DNA from: Acidobacteriota bacterium
GTDB lineage: Bacteria; Acidobacteriota; Terriglobia; UBA7540
Direction of reading: 5' to 3'
DNA length: 5,753 nucleotides
Assembly: GCA_021789565.1 (NCBI GenBank)
Contig: JAJYJL010000617.1
Span: 1 to 5,753 of the forward strand
This document shows, one piece after another, positions 5,442 to 5,753 of this stretch (position 1 is the stretch's first letter; each line of letters opens with the position of its first letter). The notes below the pieces were generated by a model. It was not told where the DNA came from and searched no databases. It saw only the letters and a list, made by a program, of their open reading frames with translations. The position numbers and the translations under genes were made by a program.

Positions 5442-5753
5442 GTGGAACCGCAGTTCCTTCTTCCGCGACCTCAGAATTTCCCATCCATTTGCTCGAAGGT
5501 GGTACCAGCAAGCGAAGGCGCCGCGGCAGGATAGTGATTTCGAGCGGCAGCGTTCCCAAAGGTTCCCCGTCAACCTCGATCTCGGTTGGGCTGCCCGCCT
5601 CAGCCATGATCTTAGTGGCTTCGTAGTGGCGGACCTTGGGATGCTTATAGACTTCGCCCGAATAAAGCATGGAGATGCTGCCGAGCAGCCTGAGGGCCCC
5701 CGCATACTCAATAACCGTCACATCGAAAACGCCGTCGTTCGGAACAGCCGCGG
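5404..5753 (-). CDS. DagK/YegS-type lipid kinase, C-terminal 115 residues (5' end beyond the window)
   Basis: The frame is open to the right edge and ends at TGA 5406-5404. The visible sequence AAVPNDGVFDVTVIEYAGAL, then LYSGEVYKHPKVRHYEATKI, then IEVDGEPLGTLPLEITILP with RRLRLLVP is the typical C-terminal beta-sandwich of diacylglycerol-kinase-like (YegS/DgkB/BmrU) enzymes. These phosphorylate diacylglycerol or related lipids at the membrane face. The DG..DV, GE..xxP.V and VDGE..G positions are family-conserved; the nucleotide-binding N-terminal domain lies outside. The domain normally ends near the LLVPPS stretch. Here a tail of about 30 residues follows (SKWMGNSEVAEEGTAVPQKN, then SLGCNCNPG), and the final nine residues are encoded by the terminator palindrome of the opposite strand. 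The tail may be a drifted extension after loss of an earlier stop. The lipid substrate cannot be told from sequence. Confidence 0.85.
   Translation of the reverse strand, partial: AAVPNDGVFDVTVIEYAGALRLLGSISMLYSGEVYKHPKVRHYEATKIMAEAGSPTEIEVDGEPLGTLPLEITILPRRLRLLVPPSSKWMGNSEVAEEGTAVPQKNSLGCNCNPG
5406..5441 (+). terminator. Strong intrinsic terminator, plus-strand direction
   Basis: AGCCTGGGTTGCAA (5406-5419) is followed immediately by its exact complement (5420-5433), a 28-base perfect palindrome. Then come A and seven T residues (5435-5441). The U-tract is only on the plus-strand side, so it ends rightward transcription. The same bases encode the last residues and TGA stop of the minus-strand lipid kinase. 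Confidence 0.85.

Noticed and set aside
5049..5711. Minus-strand 220-codon ORF
   Set aside because: It is out of frame with the clear lipid kinase reading and is Arg/Ser-rich as expected of a shadow frame.

Overview
The window looks like part of a moderately GC-rich Gram-negative chromosome. An outer-membrane TolC-family channel and an EmrA-type periplasmic adaptor imply a double membrane. The mix of genes (TetR/TolC/EmrA set, cytidylate-kinase-like protein, bacterial Dph6-like PP-loop protein, YegS/DagK-type lipid kinase) and a sigma-54-like promoter would suit Acidobacteriota. That assignment is an inference from gene content only. There are no tRNA, rRNA, IS or CRISPR features.

Left half (1-3622), all on the minus strand: a drug-efflux type operon led by its own regulator. 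A promoter (TGGACA, 17 bp, TAAAAT) whose -10 lies in a perfect 9+9 bp inverted repeat drives a TetR-family repressor, then a TolC-family outer-membrane factor, an EmrA/HlyD-type membrane fusion protein and, running off the left edge, a cytidylate-kinase-like protein. The genes are tightly coupled: GTGA 4-base overlap, TAATG 1-base overlap, then a 10-base gap with the Shine-Dalgarno touching the previous stop. The inner-membrane pump (expected to be EmrB/MFS) is not in the window and may lie further left.

Middle (3623-4510): a short divergent intergenic region, then a plus-strand PP-loop ATPase of the Dph6/adenine-nucleotide alpha-hydrolase family.

Right part (4511-5753): about 0.9 kb with no convincing protein gene, then the 3' end of a minus-strand lipid kinase (DagK/YegS-like) entering from the right edge. 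The gap is not featureless. It holds AT-rich DNA with TTGCA-type half-sites (4779-4837), a block able to form an 18-position long-range helix with alternative stems (4901-5024), a near-perfect sigma-54 (-24/-12) promoter (5146-5162), a run of strong hairpins, and a very strong plus-strand intrinsic terminator (5406-5441). I read this as a candidate non-coding RNA of about 270 nt (5173-5441), or a longer one of about 540 nt starting near 4905. It carries a C-rich, anti-Shine-Dalgarno-like hairpin loop, and its terminator hairpin is also the last codons and stop of the convergent lipid kinase gene. This is the most interesting part of the window.
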